A stretch of 64,000 bases of DNA from DATJHM01 sp963777355 (GTDB taxonomy: Bacteria; Chloroflexota; Ktedonobacteria; Ktedonobacterales; Ktedonobacteraceae), in assembly GCA_963777355.1 (NCBI GenBank), contig CAVZQK010000022.1:372001-436000 (forward strand), written 5' to 3'. Shown piece by piece: positions 18,971 to 28,256 of the stretch (the first letter of the stretch is position 1; each line of letters begins with the position of its first letter). The notes below the pieces were generated by a model that worked only from the letters and a program-made list of their open reading frames with translations, was not told where the DNA came from and did not search any database. Both the position numbers and the translations under genes were made by a program.

Positions 18971-20013
18971 CGAGCGAAAGGGGGCATCTCATCAAGTTGG
19001 CTGCCGCATGATTCGCGAATAATTAAATGCGTTTGTAGGCGAATTTCTTGTGCGGCTCTTTCCCGATTCTGGAGCCGTTCAAAGAGAAGATGTGCCGATT
19101 TCTGACCAATCTCATAGGTTGGCTGGTCAACGACTGTTAAATGTGGTCGCATTACCGATGCCCAGGTGAAATCATCGAAGCACGCAAGGGCGATATCTTC
19201 CGGACAGCGCAGACCACTCTTCGCGATGGTCTGGAGCGCACCGATAACCATTGTGCCATCCATCATAAAGAGAGCCGTTGGTCGATCTTCTAGCATGAGG
19301 AGTTGGAGAGCTCCCCGCTCTCCGCCATCTACACGTGGACGCGTTGTCACGATGAGATCAGCATCAACGGGGATGCCATGTTCTTCGAGTGCTTCAATAT
19401 AGCCTTGTAGACGCTCCTCAGTCGGCGCAATTCCACGTGCTCCCGTCAGCAGGCCAATCCGCGTATGACCTAGCGCGATCAGATGCTCTATTGCTGTCCT
19501 CGCCCCTACTTTATTCTCTACCATGACTGTATCAATGCCTAGAGCGAAGAGCGAGCGGTCTATGCCGACCAGGGCAAGATAGTGTAATGGGAGCGATTGT
19601 AGATACGCGTAACTGCGATCTGTTACTGCAATAATCAGACCGTCTGCCTGCTTGCTTTCTAGCAGTTGCAGGTACTTTTTCTCTTTCTCAGGATCATCAT
19701 CGGTATTGCCGATAATCAGAGAATAATTGTGCGCATGGGCTACATCCTCTACACCACGGGCGATATTTGTGTAAAAAGGGTTGGTAATATCGGGGATGAT
19801 GAGTCCAATACAGTGGCTTATCTGCGTCTTTAATCCACGAGCAAAACTGTTGCGCTTGTAACCGAGAGCAGCGATGCTTTCCTGTACGCGTTGCATTAAT
19901 TCTGGGCTTACATACTTGTTTTCGTTGATTACAGCAGATACTGTCGCGACAGAGACAGCCGCGTGGGCAGCGACATCTTTGATAGTTGCTGAGCGGTCAG
20001 CAGATATCGCCAT
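18862..20013 (-). CDS. LacI-family transcriptional repressor with repeat-derived C-terminal tail
   Basis: The N-terminal helix-turn-helix reads ATIKDVAAHAAVSVATVSAVI with the hinge helix at ALGYKRNSFARGL. A periplasmic-binding-like effector domain follows (SHCIGLIIPDITNPFY, later GLRCPEDIALACFDD). The conserved domain ends near LIIRESCGS; the last ~40 residues, with RNPVGSAVDLRPP twice, are translated from the 63-bp repeat block. GAGAGGAA precedes the ATG. It is divergent from a sugar ABC importer and probably represses it through the palindrome at 20179-20200, with release by a sugar. Whether the extra tail matters is unknown. Confidence 0.9.
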   Translation of the reverse strand: MAISADRSATIKDVAAHAAVSVATVSAVINENKYVSPELMQRVQESIAALGYKRNSFARGLKTQISHCIGLIIPDITNPFYTNIARGVEDVAHAHNYSLIIGNTDDDPEKEKKYLQLLESKQADGLIIAVTDRSYAYLQSLPLHYLALVGIDRSLFALGIDTVMVENKVGARTAIEHLIALGHTRIGLLTGARGIAPTEERLQGYIEALEEHGIPVDADLIVTTRPRVDGGERGALQLLMLEDRPTALFMMDGTMVIGALQTIAKSGLRCPEDIALACFDDFTWASVMRPHLTVVDQPTYEIGQKSAHLLFERLQNRERAAQEIRLQTHLIIRESCGSQLDEMPPFARRNPVGSAVDLRPPRRALLSFPRNPVGSAVDLRPPC

Positions 20014-20140
20014 AAGGTTCCTCTCAATTTTATAGAAAACGAATCGAGAAAACGAACTTCGCTTTCTTCGGCTTATTATTGCTCTGAACGTATCATAGAT
20101 ACTTTACGCTGTCAAGTTAAATTATTAGGTAGCAGAAACC

Positions 20141-20170
20141 TTGACAAAAGTCAATTTAATATGCTATCTT
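20141..20170 (+). promoter_or_regulatory. promoter of the sugar ABC importer operon
   Basis: TTGACA at 20141-20146 is followed after 18 bases by an extended -10 element, TGC-TATCTT (the hexamer at 20165-20170). The -35 box is part of a small inverted repeat TTGAC-AAAA-GTCAA. Transcription would begin at about 20177, inside the operator edge. Confidence 0.7.
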
Positions 20171-20178
20171 TCTTTGGT

Positions 20179-20200
20179 GAAACGATTAGCTAATCGTTTC
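20179..20200. promoter_or_regulatory. LacI-family operator, perfect 22-bp palindrome
   Basis: The half-site GAAACGATTAG is followed directly by its exact reverse complement. It overlaps the expected transcription start of the importer, a classic place for repression by the adjacent LacI-type protein. The central-CG consensus of many LacI operators is not present here; the centre is GC (AGCT). Confidence 0.8.
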
Positions 20201-20387
20201 GCTGGCACTCTATTTATCCCTTTTATCGTAGCAACTATTTTTTCTGCCTATCTCATAGAGAAAGGAGGGAAGCTATTTTTAAGAGTTTCTCGTCGCTGAG
20301 AGCCTCCCTTTGACAAGAAAGCGCGTTTGTGACAATTGACATTCCCTTTCTACTGCATTGACGCATCTGACAAGGAGAAATTTTGCC

Positions 20388-21770
20388 ATGAGGAGTACCA
20401 TACGAGCAATCGCCATGTTGACCAGTATTACGTTGCTTCTCGCTATGCTGGTTGCTTGTTCCCCTTCAAGCCAGTCTTCATCCTCAGGTTCTACCACGAC
20501 ACTGACCGTCGCAACCGTGAACAATTCGCAGATGGTCCAGATGGAGCAATTGACAAAGCAGGTCTTTGAGAAGGACCACCCCACGATTAAAGTCAATTTC
20601 GTGACGTTGCCTGAAAACGATCTTCGTTCTAAAGTGACGCAGGATGTTGCTACAAACGCTGGCAAATTCGATATCGCGACTATTGGTGGCTACGAGACCC
20701 CGATCTGGGGCCACAACGGCTGGTTACAAAACCTCACTCCTTACTTTGATAAAATGTCGGCGGCAGATAAAAGTAGTTACAACTACGATGATTTGATCAA
20801 GCCGGTTATGTCTAGCCTCTCCTATCAAGGCAATCCTTACGCGGTCCCGTTCTACGGCGAGAGTAGTATGCTGATGTATAATAAGCAGATTTTTGCTCAG
20901 CATAACTTGACTATGCCGTTACATCCGACCTGGGATCAGGTGACGCAATTCGCGAAAGAGCTCAATAATCCTGCACAAGGGATCACTGGTATTCTCCTGC
21001 GTGGTCAGTCTGGTTGGGGCATGAATATGGCACCGCTGGATACGATGATTAATACGTATGGTGGTAGCTGGTTTGATATGCAGTGGAAACCTCAGCTCTC
21101 TAGCCCTGCGGTGCAGCAGGCTGTGACGGTCTATGCCAATCTGTTACAGAAATATGGCGAGCCTGGTGCTTCAACGGCTGGCTGGCAAGAGTGTTTAAAC
21201 TTAATCACTCAGGGGAAGGGCGCGATGTTTTATGATGCCACCTCATTTGGTGGTGTGTTGGAGACCCCTTCACAGTCCAAGATTGCTGGCAATGTTGGTT
21301 ACGCGTTTGCTCCAACGGCTGTGACTCCAAATGGTAGCCATTGGCTGTGGGCCTGGTCGTTAGGTCTGGTCAATTCCAGCCATAATAAGGATGCAGCCTT
21401 CCAGTTTATTACCTGGGCGACCAGTTCAGCGTACCTGAATCTGGCCGGTAAAACCTTCGGTTGGGCGAATGTTCCACCGGGAACGCGCACCTCTTTGTAT
21501 CAGAATCCTGAGTATCAAAAGGCCGCGCCCTTTGCGCAGGTGACGTTAGACTCCATTAATAGTGCCACCCCCGATCATCCGACGCTTAACCCTGTCCCTT
21601 ATCATGGTGTTCAGTACGTCGGTATTCCGCAGTTTGAATCAGCTGGACAGCAGGTGAGTGAACTGATGTCGGCGGTTGTCGCTGGCAAGTTAAGCGTGAG
21701 TAGTGCTCTACAACAATCCGATCAAATCCTGGCCTCTCAAGTGAATAAGGACAACGCTTCCGGATATTAG
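20388..21770 (+). CDS. sugar ABC transporter, substrate-binding lipoprotein
   Basis: A 460-residue family 1 extracellular solute-binding protein. The N-terminus is a lipoprotein signal, LLLAMLVACS, whose Cys would be lipidated. The mature part starts with a Ser/Thr linker and then TLTVATVNNSQMVQMEQLTKQVFEKDHPTIKV. Motifs such as YAVPFYGESSMLMYNKQIF and the sugar-stacking Trp-rich stretch HWLWAWSLGLV fit binding proteins for polyols and sugars of the sorbitol/mannitol group. ATG 20388 is chosen over an upstream in-frame start because AAGGAG precedes it and it begins the signal peptide. First gene of the importer operon. Confidence 0.92.
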   Translation: MRSTIRAIAMLTSITLLLAMLVACSPSSQSSSSGSTTTLTVATVNNSQMVQMEQLTKQVFEKDHPTIKVNFVTLPENDLRSKVTQDVATNAGKFDIATIGGYETPIWGHNGWLQNLTPYFDKMSAADKSSYNYDDLIKPVMSSLSYQGNPYAVPFYGESSMLMYNKQIFAQHNLTMPLHPTWDQVTQFAKELNNPAQGITGILLRGQSGWGMNMAPLDTMINTYGGSWFDMQWKPQLSSPAVQQAVTVYANLLQKYGEPGASTAGWQECLNLITQGKGAMFYDATSFGGVLETPSQSKIAGNVGYAFAPTAVTPNGSHWLWAWSLGLVNSSHNKDAAFQFITWATSSAYLNLAGKTFGWANVPPGTRTSLYQNPEYQKAAPFAQVTLDSINSATPDHPTLNPVPYHGVQYVGIPQFESAGQQVSELMSAVVAGKLSVSSALQQSDQILASQVNKDNASGY

Positions 21771-21895
21771 GTGTGGCATTTATGAAACGAGTGAGACCGT
21801 CCCTCTCTCCCACGTGGGCGGTCTCTCATCGCTCATTCCATGTTTTTAAAAACCGGAAACTGGAAACGGCTTGCTTCAGGAAGAAAGGTTGTGCT

Positions 21896-22849
21896 ATGAG
21901 CCAGGCAAATCAAGTACTTCAGGCACCTGCAAGACAGCAGGATGTGCAGAAACCTCTCAATCGCACGGCCAGGCGCATTGAAGGGGGAAAGACATGGCTA
22001 CATATTCCCGCTTTTGTCTTTATGATTGTGTTGACGCAGATTCCATTTCTCCTTGCGGTCTGGTTCAGTCTGCACGCGTGGAATCTATTGGTGCCATCTG
22101 AAGGCTTTCCCTTTATTGGCCTTGCGAATTATATCCATATCTTCGTTGGTGACCCTAATTTTTGGCCTATTCTGGGCAATACGTTGCAACTGGTGGTCGG
22201 GGCAATTGTCCTGGCTCTGGTTGGCGGAACCATTCTGGCGCTGCTGTTGAACCGGCGCATCTGGGGCAGAAATGTTCTGCGTGCTCTGGCTACTGTGCCA
22301 TTTCTGGTGACGCCCTCGGTAATGGCGCTAGTCTGGAAAGAACTTTTTCTGAGCCCCTCTTCGGGATTTATTAATTGGCTCCTTACGCTGGTGGGTTTGC
22401 ACGCGGTACCCTGGTTTTCTTCCTTCCCTTTGCAGAGTGTAATCTTTATTGTTGCATGGGAATGGACGCCATTTGTGATGCTGGTCATTCTCGCTGGCCT
22501 CCAGGCGGTTCCCTATGAAGTGTTAGAGGCGGCGAAGGTTGACGGGGCGAATAGCTTTACGACGTTCTGGCGTGTGGTCTTTCCTTTATTGCGCAAACCA
22601 TACGAGATTGCGGTCCTCTTTGGGACGATTTTTATCTTCCAGACGTTCGGCGAGATCTATGTAACCACTGCTGGCGGCCCTGGCTTAGCAACGAATACAT
22701 TACCTTATTACACCTATCGCACGGCTTTAAGCTCGTTTCAGATTGGCCAGGCCTCTGCGCTCGGCGTGATAGGCGTAGTTTTAGCTATCCTTATGGCGCG
22801 TGGTATGCTTCGTCTGATGACCGAGCGCACAGAAGCAGAAAGGATATAA
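21896..22849 (+). CDS. sugar ABC transporter permease 1 (MalF-like)
   Basis: A 317-residue inner-membrane permease with six predicted helices. The EAA loop that docks the ATPase reads YEVLEAAKVDGANSFTTFWRVVFPLLRK. A polar N-terminus of ~45 residues comes before the first helix. AGGAAGAAAGG precedes ATG 21896; an upstream in-frame start in the 125-base gap after the binding protein is unlikely. Five bases before the second permease, so they are surely co-transcribed. Confidence 0.92.
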   Translation: MSQANQVLQAPARQQDVQKPLNRTARRIEGGKTWLHIPAFVFMIVLTQIPFLLAVWFSLHAWNLLVPSEGFPFIGLANYIHIFVGDPNFWPILGNTLQLVVGAIVLALVGGTILALLLNRRIWGRNVLRALATVPFLVTPSVMALVWKELFLSPSSGFINWLLTLVGLHAVPWFSSFPLQSVIFIVAWEWTPFVMLVILAGLQAVPYEVLEAAKVDGANSFTTFWRVVFPLLRKPYEIAVLFGTIFIFQTFGEIYVTTAGGPGLATNTLPYYTYRTALSSFQIGQASALGVIGVVLAILMARGMLRLMTERTEAERI

Positions 22850-22853
22850 CAGC

Positions 22854-23684
22854 ATGGGTATAGCTACCACGAAGCGGTGGTCCAACATACTGTGGACTGT
22901 TTTGACCTATATCCTGGTTATCGTGCTGATCTTTCCGGTTCTCTGGATGGTGATTACCGGCTTCAAGACTGAGGTCGCGGCTATTGCGATCCCTCCAACG
23001 CTGTTTTTCCAGCCGACGCTCGATCAGTTTATGCTGGCAATAAATTCGGGCTTTACTGCCTATCTGTTCAATAGTGTAGCGGCTTCTCTCATTTCGACGA
23101 TTTTAGCGATGGCTCTAGGTATCCCCGCCGCCTATGCGATGGTCTTCCAGATGCGCAAGAAGGCGTCCGATGATATGCTTTTCTTTGTTCTCTCAACACG
23201 CTTTATGCCGTTCGCGGCCATCCTTGTGCCTTTGTATGTGATTATTACGCGCCTGAATCTGCTGGATAATCTTTTCATGCTAATCGTGATCTATACCGCG
23301 ATGAATTTGCCGCTGATTATCTGGATGACGCGCTCATACTTTCTGGATCTACCAAAAGAAGTTCTGGAGGGTGCCTGGCTAGATGGCTGTTCGACGTTGC
23401 AGACGATTGTCCAGATTGTGATGCCAATGGCCGCACCAGGCCTCGCGGCGGCGGCGCTTCTGTCGATCATTTTTGCCTGGAACGACTTCTTCTTTGCGGT
23501 GACCCTGACCTATACCAATTCGCCAACTCTGCCCATTATGGTCGCGGCATTCACCAGTAACGAAGGCCTCTTCCTCGCAAAGGTATCAGCTCTGGCGTCG
23601 ATGATTATCGTGGTCCCCGTCGTGATTGGGGTCTATGCACAGAAGCATCTGGTGCAAGGCTTGAGCGGTGGCGCGCTAAAATAA
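22854..23684 (+). CDS. sugar ABC transporter permease 2 (MalG-like)
   Basis: A 276-residue permease with six helices. The ATPase-docking EAA loop reads EVLEGAWLDGCSTLQTIVQIVMPMAAPGL. With the preceding permease it forms the membrane channel. No ATPase gene lies in this operon, so a shared MsiK-type ATPase elsewhere in the genome probably powers the importer, as in many actinobacteria and Chloroflexota. The sequence resembles the sorbitol/mannitol importer branch, which fits the polyol dehydrogenase downstream. Confidence 0.92.
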   Translation: MGIATTKRWSNILWTVLTYILVIVLIFPVLWMVITGFKTEVAAIAIPPTLFFQPTLDQFMLAINSGFTAYLFNSVAASLISTILAMALGIPAAYAMVFQMRKKASDDMLFFVLSTRFMPFAAILVPLYVIITRLNLLDNLFMLIVIYTAMNLPLIIWMTRSYFLDLPKEVLEGAWLDGCSTLQTIVQIVMPMAAPGLAAAALLSIIFAWNDFFFAVTLTYTNSPTLPIMVAAFTSNEGLFLAKVSALASMIIVVPVVIGVYAQKHLVQGLSGGALK

Positions 23685-23694
23685 TTAGACCGCG

Positions 23695-23780
23695 TCCTGT
23701 CTGTGGGGCAAGAGGATCGCTGGGCGAGACGGTCCGAGACCCCCACAGGGGGCACGGTCAACAGCCGACCCTACGTGTCT
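23695..23780. repeat. copy of the GGCGAGACGGTC...AACAGCCGACCCTACG repeat
   Basis: Single copy with CTGTGGGGCAAGAGGATCGC, GGGCGAGACGG, a CCCCCACAGGGGGCACGG insert (itself a hairpin CCCCC-AC-AGGGGG) and AACAGCCGACCCTACG. It separates the permease gene from the dehydrogenase gene. Confidence 0.8.
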
Positions 23781-23833
23781 CTGCCTGGCGAAATGTTATC
23801 GTCTCTCAAAAATGATGAAAGGGTATATCTCTT

Positions 23834-24856
23834 ATGCGTGCAGTGGTCATTACTGCTTCGGGTAGCGTACGCGTGGAGAGTGTCGCTGATCCTACGCCCC
23901 GTCCGGGGGAAGTCTTGCTTCGAGTAGGAGCATGTGGTATCTGTGGTACCGATCTCCATCTTCTCGATGGTGATTCTCCGTTGGTCCGTTATCCTATCAT
24001 CCCCGGCCACGAGTTCGCGGGTGAGGTGGTCGCTCTGGGAGACGAGATCACTCAGGGGAATGGGGAGATGGGGATCACGGTTGGTAGCAGAGTCGCAATT
24101 GAGCCAAATCTGTATTGCGGCTATTGTGAGCCATGTCGCACAGGCCATGAAAACCTGTGCCTCAACTACTCTGCAATTGGTGTAACGACAGCGGGGGCAA
24201 TGGCTCAGTATGTCGCTGTTCCCCGCACGAAAGCCTATCTGCTGCCTGATTCTATCTCTCTGCGTGCTGCGGCCCTCATTGAACCGATCTCTTGCGCGGT
24301 ACATGGGATGCATCGTCTCCAGCCTAAATCCGGTGATACAGTCTTGATTGTGGGCGCGGGAACAATGGGCTTACTCCTGTTGCAGTTGACGCTACGTGGT
24401 GGTGCGTCGCGGGTGGTCATGGTTGATGTTAATGAGCAGCGCCTGGCGCGTGCGGAAAAACTGGGGGCGACCCGTGTCTATAACGATATGAAGCTTGCTT
24501 TCAAAGATGAGCCAACTGGTTTTGATTGTGTCGTCGATGCAACTGGAGTACCGGCGGTTGTGGAGAGTGCGTTTATGGGCGTTAAACGCGGTGGCAAGTT
24601 GATGATATTTGGTGTAGCGCCATACGAGGCCCGCATCTCACTCTCTCCGTTCCGCATTTATAATGACGAGATCACCGTATTGGGCTCAATGGCGGTGCTT
24701 TTCTCATTCCAGGCCGCGCTTGATCTGATGAGCGCGGGCATTATTGATACCGAGGCAATGCTGACAAGCGCCCTGCCTTTAGAGGACTTTCCCAGGGCGC
24801 TCGACCTGGTACGGCGTGGCGAGGGCGTAAAAACCCAGCTATTGCCGAACGCATAG
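23834..24856 (+). CDS. zinc-dependent alcohol/polyol dehydrogenase (sorbitol-dehydrogenase-like MDR)
   Basis: A 340-residue medium-chain dehydrogenase. Catalytic zinc ligands Cys37 (G-I-C-G-T-D), His59 and Glu60 (G-H-E-F) are present. The structural zinc site is complete: Cys95, Cys98, Cys101 and Cys109. The NAD(P) Rossmann motif reads VGAGTMGLLLLQ, with VDVNEQR at the end of the second strand, where Asp favours NAD. It probably oxidises a polyol taken in by the upstream importer to a ketose. It follows the permease gene after a repeat element, so it may be transcribed with the operon or separately. Confidence 0.92.
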   Translation: MRAVVITASGSVRVESVADPTPRPGEVLLRVGACGICGTDLHLLDGDSPLVRYPIIPGHEFAGEVVALGDEITQGNGEMGITVGSRVAIEPNLYCGYCEPCRTGHENLCLNYSAIGVTTAGAMAQYVAVPRTKAYLLPDSISLRAAALIEPISCAVHGMHRLQPKSGDTVLIVGAGTMGLLLLQLTLRGGASRVVMVDVNEQRLARAEKLGATRVYNDMKLAFKDEPTGFDCVVDATGVPAVVESAFMGVKRGGKLMIFGVAPYEARISLSPFRIYNDEITVLGSMAVLFSFQAALDLMSAGIIDTEAMLTSALPLEDFPRALDLVRRGEGVKTQLLPNA

Positions 24857-24957
24857 GGGAACGGGGACCTCTCCCCGGACACCTTTGCAAAACAGCGGCA
24901 ACAAGGACGAAAAGTCTTGATGAGAAACCTCTCTCGCTTGGAGAAACGGAGCGTCAC

Positions 24958-24982
24958 GGGCATTGGTAGGACACCAATGCCC
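24958..24982 (+). terminator. hairpin after the polyol dehydrogenase
   Basis: GGGCATTGGT pairs perfectly with ACCAATGCCC around a 5-base loop, about 100 bases after the dehydrogenase stop and before the convergent ABC gene. The T-run is weak (ATGTGTTT). Confidence 0.55.
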
Positions 24983-25108
24983 ATGTGTTTGGCCCTACGT
25001 TACGTGAATACATAGAAACCGACGTAAGAGGCTACCCATACATTTCCCTCGCGTCGGCTACCAGATGCACACTGACTGGCCCAGGACGGTATGATACTAT
25101 TGACAGAG

Positions 25109-28100
25109 CTAAACGCGAACATCCTTTCGTTTCAGGCCCAGACAGATTACCACAACAAGCGCGAGGATGAGCAGGCCCAATGCGCCCCAGGCAAGTAGTA
25201 AGCGATGAATCGCTTCAGTCGTCGTAAAAGTCGAAAACAGCGTGCCATGAAAGGTACTATTGCTATTGAACAGAGTATCGCCCCCGACCTTATCGCTATG
25301 GATGCCGGCAGATGATCCTAAAGCCGTGACTGCCCAGCGAGTTGGGAAGAACATAGCAGGGATCTGTAAGGGCAGATCTTTCAGCGGGATCTCGACGCCT
25401 GCGAAAACGACCTGGGGGATAAGAATGAAAGGCAGAAGGCTGTTGGCGCTATCCTCGTTCGCGGCAAAAGTAGAAGCGGCCAGGCCAACCATCAATCCGG
25501 CTAAGGCAGTCAGGACCAGAGTGATATAGATTTCCAGCAGGACCGGCAGAAAGATACTTTTTTGAAAAGGCTCAAAGGCATTGACGATAAGCAAGAGGGC
25601 GGCACTCTGGAAGAGAGCAAACAGACCTAACACCAGAACCTTTGATAAAACATAAGGGAGAATACCAAGATTAACAGCGCGTTCCCGGCGATAGATGGAC
25701 GCTTCTTTCACAATCTCGCGTGTGCCATTAATAGCCCCAAACAGCACAGCAATAAAAGCAATAATAAAGAGCGCCCGGTTGGCATTCAAACCAGTGCCAG
25801 GAAGAATAAAATCCTGTAAGGCAGTGTTTATCGTACCTTTCAATTGGGCATAAGCAATGCCATTGGGGTCATTAGTAAGAAAATTGATGACGCGATCACA
25901 GGCAATAGGAGAATTTTGGCCCTGTGTGCTGATGCCCAGTATCCCGGTGGGGTTGGTCGTGCTAACAGCCGAAGAGGCAAAAATGTGAGGCGTACATTGG
26001 ACGACATTTGCCGTATTAAACAAGCCAGCGCCGACTTCAAAGCGTACCAGGAGCATCAAAAGCAGCGCAATAAGCGGAGCCTGTAAGAGCAGAATAATCA
26101 GGTTGCTGCGATCATTTTTGAGCAATTCAAAGTTCCTCTGGGCAAGCAAGAGGAATTGTTTAAGCGGATTGCCACGCTTAGGGAGCTTCCGTTTTGCCAG
26201 GTCATTGGGACCAGCTGGAGGTGGAAGATTTTTCATAGGAGCGCTGATATAAGCCTGATATTCCTTAGAGAGCTTAAACCTGGCTTCGGCCTCATCGGGG
26301 ATATTTGGCTGCTCATCGGTTGGCTCCAGGCTGGTATAGATCTCAGCAAAGTCATCCTTATTAAAGTACGTCTTCGCCTCGTCGGGTGGTCCAAAGTAGG
26401 CCAGGCGTCCACCTTGAGCCAGGAAGCAGACATAGTCGCAAGCATTAATATTATTGGTGGCATGAGTAACCAGGACGATAGTATGGCCGCCATCGGCCAA
26501 CTTGCGCAGCAGGTACATCATCTTACGATCCAGGCCAGGATCAAGGCCGGAGGTTGGCTCATCCAGGAAAAAAAGGCTGGGATTTGCCAGCAATTCCAGA
26601 GCGATAGAGACACGCTTGCGCTGGCCCCCCGACAGTTTCTTCACCAGAAGCTTGCGGCGTGGAGTCATCTCCACATCCTCCAACACCTCCACAATACGCT
26701 GTTCGATCTGCTCATTCGTAAAATCGCTAGGCAGACGAAACTTCGCTGCGTAGTAGAGGGCACGCTCAACGGTCAGATCGCGATGGACGATATCATCTTG
26801 AGGTACATAGCCCAGAAGCGTACTGAAGGCGGCAATATTGCTATAGTAATCCTCTCCATTATACGAGACCATCCCTTGCTGAGCGGGACGCAAGCCATTG
26901 AGAGCATCCATAAGGGTTGACTTGCCAGTCCCGGAGCCGCCGACCAGGGCGACAAACTTGCGTGGTGGGATAGTGATTGAAATGTTATTGAGCAGGACAG
27001 CATTATTGGTGCCAGTTTTGCGAAGATTCTGCGCATCGATGCGAATAAAGTTTGATTCATCATAGGGAGTAAGCTGATTGCCCTCAAAAATCAGTTTGTA
27101 GGGTCCAATGCGAATCTCATCGCCTAATCTGAGAAGGTGATTCATGACAAGTTCGGAATTGACATAAACATGATTTGTACTATTCTGATCGATAATACGA
27201 TACGTACCGCCTTCGCGTAGCAGGCGGGCATGTTGAGCAGAGACCTGTGGATGAGGGAGAACGACAGTATTGCCAGATTGGCGGCCAATAGTCAATTCGG
27301 GGCTGCCCAACTTAATAGGTTGCATGACAGACACCTGTTCCTCGGTGCCGGTGCCATCATTATAGGTAAGAGTAAGCAGAGTACCATTTTCGTCACCGAT
27401 ACGGAAGATATCGCCCTTTGTCAATACTTTACTAAATTGCTCATCGCCACGTATCTTGCGGCCCTGATAGAGCAGGCCATTGCGCGTTGCAGAGCGATCT
27501 GGATGAGGATGAACCAGGACAAAATCCTTGCCCTGACGAACAATGCGCAGATGGCGTCCGGAGACAATGCGATCATTTAAAATAATATCGTTTGTGGGAT
27601 CGCGCCCAATATCGACGACCAGTTTGCCAAGAATATGCGTTCGCTTATCGCCAGCACAGTTTATGATCTCCAGAGAGGGTAAGCCAGCGCTGGCAATCGA
27701 GGCAATTTGAGTTGCATCGGGCCGCGCGTTTAGGCCAGCAAGGGAAGGTGAGAGCAACGCCGTATCTAATTGAGAGGGAGCAGGAGAGGCAACGTAGTCC
27801 TGAGAGAAAGTGGAGAGCCGTGTCGATGCCAAAAACGTGGCCTCCCCCACCTCCTCTTCAGAAGAGCGTTGAGGTGTAGTAATTTGAGTGGTGTTTTTTG
27901 TCGTAAGAAAGACAAACGTAGTATCCTCGCCGAGGCGAATAACAGCATTATCCGCGACAGGGGCCTGTTCAACCTTTTCCTGATTTACAGTCATAAAACT
28001 GGTTTGGGAAAGCTTTTCAATACGCCATGCGCCATTATTGCAAGTCAGGCGAGCATGAAAGCGAGAGACGCGCTGATCGCCTCGAATAGCAATATCATTT

Positions 28101-28213
28101 GTGTCATCACGACCAAAGGTAGTGACGGACTTGCGAAGAAAGAAAGTTTGTCCTTCTAATGGGCCACGAAGAAACCTGATGGAGGCTAACGCGGGTATAT
28201 CTTCTGTTTGCAT
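25109..28213 (-). CDS. triple-FHA ABC exporter, ABCG/Rv1747-like half-transporter
   Basis: A 1034-residue protein. Three FHA domains come first, each with the phosphothreonine-binding G-R...S...H pattern: FGRDDTND/VSRFH (near residue 35), IGRDPTND/VSGRH (near 190) and IGRQSGNT/VSAQH (near 295). Then a nucleotide-binding domain with Walker A GGSGTGKST, signature LSGGQRKRV and Walker B LFFLDEPTSGLD. An ABC2-type membrane domain of about six helices ends the protein. Its closest known architecture is mycobacterial Rv1747, which has two FHA domains and is controlled by a Ser/Thr kinase. AGGAG precedes ATG 28213. It follows the halogenase-like gene by 43 bases. Confidence 0.92.
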   Translation of the reverse strand: MQTEDIPALASIRFLRGPLEGQTFFLRKSVTTFGRDDTNDIAIRGDQRVSRFHARLTCNNGAWRIEKLSQTSFMTVNQEKVEQAPVADNAVIRLGEDTTFVFLTTKNTTQITTPQRSSEEEVGEATFLASTRLSTFSQDYVASPAPSQLDTALLSPSLAGLNARPDATQIASIASAGLPSLEIINCAGDKRTHILGKLVVDIGRDPTNDIILNDRIVSGRHLRIVRQGKDFVLVHPHPDRSATRNGLLYQGRKIRGDEQFSKVLTKGDIFRIGDENGTLLTLTYNDGTGTEEQVSVMQPIKLGSPELTIGRQSGNTVVLPHPQVSAQHARLLREGGTYRIIDQNSTNHVYVNSELVMNHLLRLGDEIRIGPYKLIFEGNQLTPYDESNFIRIDAQNLRKTGTNNAVLLNNISITIPPRKFVALVGGSGTGKSTLMDALNGLRPAQQGMVSYNGEDYYSNIAAFSTLLGYVPQDDIVHRDLTVERALYYAAKFRLPSDFTNEQIEQRIVEVLEDVEMTPRRKLLVKKLSGGQRKRVSIALELLANPSLFFLDEPTSGLDPGLDRKMMYLLRKLADGGHTIVLVTHATNNINACDYVCFLAQGGRLAYFGPPDEAKTYFNKDDFAEIYTSLEPTDEQPNIPDEAEARFKLSKEYQAYISAPMKNLPPPAGPNDLAKRKLPKRGNPLKQFLLLAQRNFELLKNDRSNLIILLLQAPLIALLLMLLVRFEVGAGLFNTANVVQCTPHIFASSAVSTTNPTGILGISTQGQNSPIACDRVINFLTNDPNGIAYAQLKGTINTALQDFILPGTGLNANRALFIIAFIAVLFGAINGTREIVKEASIYRRERAVNLGILPYVLSKVLVLGLFALFQSAALLLIVNAFEPFQKSIFLPVLLEIYITLVLTALAGLMVGLAASTFAANEDSANSLLPFILIPQVVFAGVEIPLKDLPLQIPAMFFPTRWAVTALGSSAGIHSDKVGGDTLFNSNSTFHGTLFSTFTTTEAIHRLLLAWGALGLLILALVVVICLGLKRKDVRV

Positions 28214-28256
28214 ATACGACTCCTGTTGAGATAAGAAAATTAGAAGGCAGGAGAGA

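Noticed and set aside
18757..19011. 84-codon frame with a repeated peptide
   Set aside because: It is only the 63-bp DNA repeat read on the plus strand; no ribosome site.
26156..26920. 254-codon open frame on the plus strand
   Set aside because: Lies fully antisense to the ABC domain of the FHA exporter, has no ribosome site and no family resemblance; a shadow of the real gene.
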